Shown one piece after another: positions 61,794 through 64,000 of a DNA stretch of 64,000 nt. Below the pieces are notes generated by a model that was not told the origin of the DNA, searched no databases, and saw only the letters and a list, made by a program, of their open reading frames with translations. How positions within the stretch are numbered: the stretch's first letter is position 1; each line of letters opens with the position of its first letter. A program made the position numbers and the translations under genes. Source of the stretch: Parabacteroides sp. 52 (GTDB lineage Bacteria; Bacteroidota; Bacteroidia; Bacteroidales; Tannerellaceae); contig NZ_QVMG01000006.1 in NCBI RefSeq assembly GCF_010500925.1, positions 1 to 64,000 on the forward strand, in the 5' to 3' direction.

Positions 61794-62900
61794 ATGCCTT
61801 CTGACAGCGCAATAAAACCAAAGTATTACCTGGCTCCATTCGCCTTTTTCTATGGACTGGGAGTGCGATTAAGAAACCAGCTATTCAACTGGGGAATATT
61901 ACCGGTTGAACGCTATCCCGTGCCCGTTATCTGCATTGGCAATCTGACTGTCGGTGGCACCGGCAAAACACCCCATACGGAATACTTGATCCGTATGCTT
62001 CAGAAACGATACAAAATAGCCGTACTTAGCAGAGGTTATAAACGCAAATCCTCCGGTTATCTGTTGGCTACAACTGAAAGTACCAGCGAAGATATAGGAG
62101 ACGAACCGTATCAGATAAAACGCAAATTCCCGCATATCTTATTGGCTGTCGACTCGGATCGCCGGCGAGGCATACGCAACCTATTGGCTTTGCCGGAAGA
62201 AAAAAAACCGGAGGTGATCTTATTGGATGACGGCTTTCAACACAGGTATGTCAAACCGTCTTTGTCTATACTACTGACCGATTATCACCGGCTGTTCTAT
62301 TACGACAAACTTCTTCCCGTAGGGCGTTTGCGCGAACATGCCGACGCCGTCCGACGAACCGATATTGTCATCGTAACAAAATGCGAGAAAGATCTCAAAC
62401 CCATTGAATACCGGATTATCGAAGATGATTTAAAGCTTTTCGCCCACCAGGAATTATTCTTTACCCGGGTGATCTATGACGACCTAAAGCCGGTTTTTCC
62501 TGAAGCTTCTCCACGCGTATTGCGAGACATCAGAAGGAATGATGATGTCTTGGTGATTTCAGGCATAGCCTCTTCGGCTCCTTTTGTGGAAGAGATCAGC
62601 AGGTACTCCAAAAAAGTGACCGCAATAAACTATCCGGATCATCACTCTTTTGAAAAACAAGATATACAGAAGTTGAGATCCCTCTTTGACAAAATGACTT
62701 CAACGGAAAAACTGATTATCGTCACCGAAAAAGATGCGGCTCGTTTATTAAATAACCCGTATATGCCGGAAGAATGGAAACCGGTCTTATATGCCTTACC
62801 GATCACTGTCACTTTTTGTGGCAAGCGGGAAACACTCTTTGATCAAATAATATTGAAACACATTAAAGATATTCAGCACAAAGGATTTGCTGATTTCTAA
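61794..62900 (+). CDS. lpxK: Tetraacyldisaccharide 4'-kinase
   Basis: Phosphorylates the 4' position of the lipid A precursor at the inner membrane. The 368-residue protein has an N-terminal membrane-associated helix (YYLAPFAFFYGLGVRLRNQLF), the P-loop NLTVGGTGKTPHTEYLIRML (about 49-68), and the conserved VILLDDGFQHRYVKPSLSILL and LLPVGRLREHADAVRRTDIVI, where Asp/His catalyse transfer. Length is normal. In Bacteroidales the 4'-phosphate is later removed by a separate phosphatase. thiL follows 11 bases downstream. Confidence 0.97.
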   Translation: MPSDSAIKPKYYLAPFAFFYGLGVRLRNQLFNWGILPVERYPVPVICIGNLTVGGTGKTPHTEYLIRMLQKRYKIAVLSRGYKRKSSGYLLATTESTSEDIGDEPYQIKRKFPHILLAVDSDRRRGIRNLLALPEEKKPEVILLDDGFQHRYVKPSLSILLTDYHRLFYYDKLLPVGRLREHADAVRRTDIVIVTKCEKDLKPIEYRIIEDDLKLFAHQELFFTRVIYDDLKPVFPEASPRVLRDIRRNDDVLVISGIASSAPFVEEISRYSKKVTAINYPDHHSFEKQDIQKLRSLFDKMTSTEKLIIVTEKDAARLLNNPYMPEEWKPVLYALPITVTFCGKRETLFDQIILKHIKDIQHKGFADF

Positions 62901-62911
62901 CAGATAAAAAT

Positions 62912-63943
62912 ATGAGTAACCGAACAGAAATAGCCTCCTTAGGCGAATTTGGCTTGATACGCCATCTCACAGATCGTTTAGAAATAAAAAACAAAAGTAC
63001 CCTCATGGGAGTGGGCGATGATGCCGCAGTTCTTGATTATAAAGATAAACAAGTATTGGTAACTACCGACCTCTTATTAGAAGGGATCCATTTCGATCTG
63101 ATGTATGTACCGTTAAAACATCTGGGGTATAAATCGGCCGCGGTCAACTTCTCGGACATTTATGCCATGAACGGAAGACCTAAACAAATAACGGTATCTA
63201 TCGGTATTTCCAAACGTTTCTCCGTGGAAGATTTAGAAGATTTTTATACCGGACTAAAGCTGGCCTGTGATATCTATGGAGTAGACTTGGTGGGAGGGGA
63301 TACTTCCGCCTCCTTAACAGGATTAGCCATCAGCATCACCTGTCTGGGCGAAGGCGATAAAAACAAAGTAGTCTATCGAAACGGTGCAAAAGAAACAGAT
63401 CTCATCTGTGTATCAGGTGATTTAGGCGCTGCCTATATGGGACTCCAACTATTGGAACGGGAAAAAAAGATATACAACGGAGAAAAAGATTTTGCCCCCG
63501 ACTTTGCCGGAAAAGAATATCTTCTGGAAAGACAATTAAAGCCGGAAGCGCGCAAAGACATGGTAGACCTGCTCGATAAAGCCGGAATCATACCCTCCGC
63601 GATGATCGATATATCCGACGGTCTTTCTTCCGAATTATTACATATCTCCCGGGAAAGCAAAGTGGGCTGTCGCATCTATGAGGACAAAATCCCCATTGAT
63701 TTCCAAACCGCAGCCTTGGCCGAACAATTCAATATGAACCTAATCACCGCGGCCCTCAACGGAGGAGAAGACTATGAATTATTATTCACCGTCCCCCTCT
63801 CCTACCATGAGAAAGTATCTGAATTAGAAGGCATACACATCATCGGCCACATCACCAAAGCCGAACTAGGCAACTATCTGGTAGGCCGTGACGGAGGTGA
63901 AGTCGAATTAAGAGCCCAAGGCTGGAACTCCCTCAATGCATAG
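62912..63943 (+). CDS. thiL: Thiamine-monophosphate kinase
   Basis: Phosphorylates thiamine phosphate to the active cofactor thiamine diphosphate. The 343-residue protein has the AIR-synthase/PurM fold of ThiL: EFGLIRHLTDRL at the N-terminus, MGVGDDAAVLDYKDKQVLVTTDLLLEGIHFD with the metal-binding Asp cluster, GYKSAAVNFSDIYAMNGRP, DLVGGDTSAS, and DISDGLSSELLHISRES with ALNGGEDYELLFTVP. All motifs appear intact. Cytosolic. Second gene of the lpxK-thiL operon. Confidence 0.97.
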   Translation: MSNRTEIASLGEFGLIRHLTDRLEIKNKSTLMGVGDDAAVLDYKDKQVLVTTDLLLEGIHFDLMYVPLKHLGYKSAAVNFSDIYAMNGRPKQITVSIGISKRFSVEDLEDFYTGLKLACDIYGVDLVGGDTSASLTGLAISITCLGEGDKNKVVYRNGAKETDLICVSGDLGAAYMGLQLLEREKKIYNGEKDFAPDFAGKEYLLERQLKPEARKDMVDLLDKAGIIPSAMIDISDGLSSELLHISRESKVGCRIYEDKIPIDFQTAALAEQFNMNLITAALNGGEDYELLFTVPLSYHEKVSELEGIHIIGHITKAELGNYLVGRDGGEVELRAQGWNSLNA

Positions 63944-63991
63944 TCTTATAGAAAAAAGCGCATAAAACATTGCATATTCAAAAAATCCCCC

Positions 63992-63999
63992 TATCTTTG
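63992..63999 (+). promoter_or_regulatory. Putative promoter (-7 box) of the next gene
   Basis: TATCTTTG at the window edge fits TAnnTTTG; the gene it serves lies outside. Confidence 0.45.
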
Positions 64000-64000
64000 C

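Overview
The window reads as chromosomal DNA of a gut-type Bacteroidales bacterium, most likely Parabacteroides or a close relative; the order is secure, the genus is a guess. Supporting signs are a bifunctional L-fucokinase/GDP-fucose pyrophosphorylase (Fkp), TonB-dependent receptors with an N-terminal carboxypeptidase-like domain, a GldB-type lipoprotein, many secreted glycan-active enzymes, and the Bacteroidetes promoter box TAnnTTTG upstream of about two dozen genes in place of a -10/-35 pair. Shine-Dalgarno sequences are mostly absent. There is no prophage, CRISPR array, rRNA operon or transposase.

Layout. 1-5.5 kb: HU-like protein, mscL, a secreted hydrolase, a Wzi-like outer-membrane protein, a PlsC acyltransferase and a 56-residue membrane protein. 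5.5-14.6 kb (minus strand): a cytidylate-kinase-like protein, Fkp, a GH3/beta-lactamase fusion and a PLP aminotransferase, with a separate MATE exporter. 14.6-21.4 kb: free methionine sulfoxide reductase, CDGSH protein, gldB and holB, a C1 peptidase and a secreted nucleotide phosphodiesterase. 21.5-30.4 kb: TonB receptor plus lipoprotein, then lysS-gpsA-pgi and a HAD phosphatase. 30.4-37.9 kb: heparinase-like lipoprotein, the arginine operon argR-GNAT-argG-(four-helix-bundle gene)-argC-argD, and tRNA-Val. 37.9-46.1 kb: FKBP-like lipoprotein, dgkA, and the cell-elongation operon purH-mreB-mreC-mreD-mrdA-rodA. 46.5-55.8 kb: an ABC-F protein with a degenerate second ATPase site, an LTA-synthase-like sulfatase, GH92 plus an endonuclease/phosphatase-fold protein, a dicarboxylate symporter and a DUF3078 protein. 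55.9-64 kb: a histidine-rich small protein with a TonB receptor, a tandem-domain glycosyltransferase coupled to a HIT-like phosphorylase, lpxK and thiL.

The most unusual structure lies between the genes. Five intergenic regions each carry an 86-bp element made of exactly four 20-bp imperfect palindromes separated by 2-bp spacers. The copies differ in sequence, but many differences keep base pairing within a unit or between units. At least two further intergenic repeat families occur: an AT-rich repeat that frames hairpins throughout the arginine operon and brackets the inserted four-helix-bundle gene, and a CTCCTNTAA-type 9-bp tandem repeat. Different families often share the same spacer.

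The gene content is mostly core metabolism and envelope biology: surface fucosylation, peptidoglycan elongation and turnover, lipid A synthesis, glycan harvesting, and arginine synthesis under local ArgR control.
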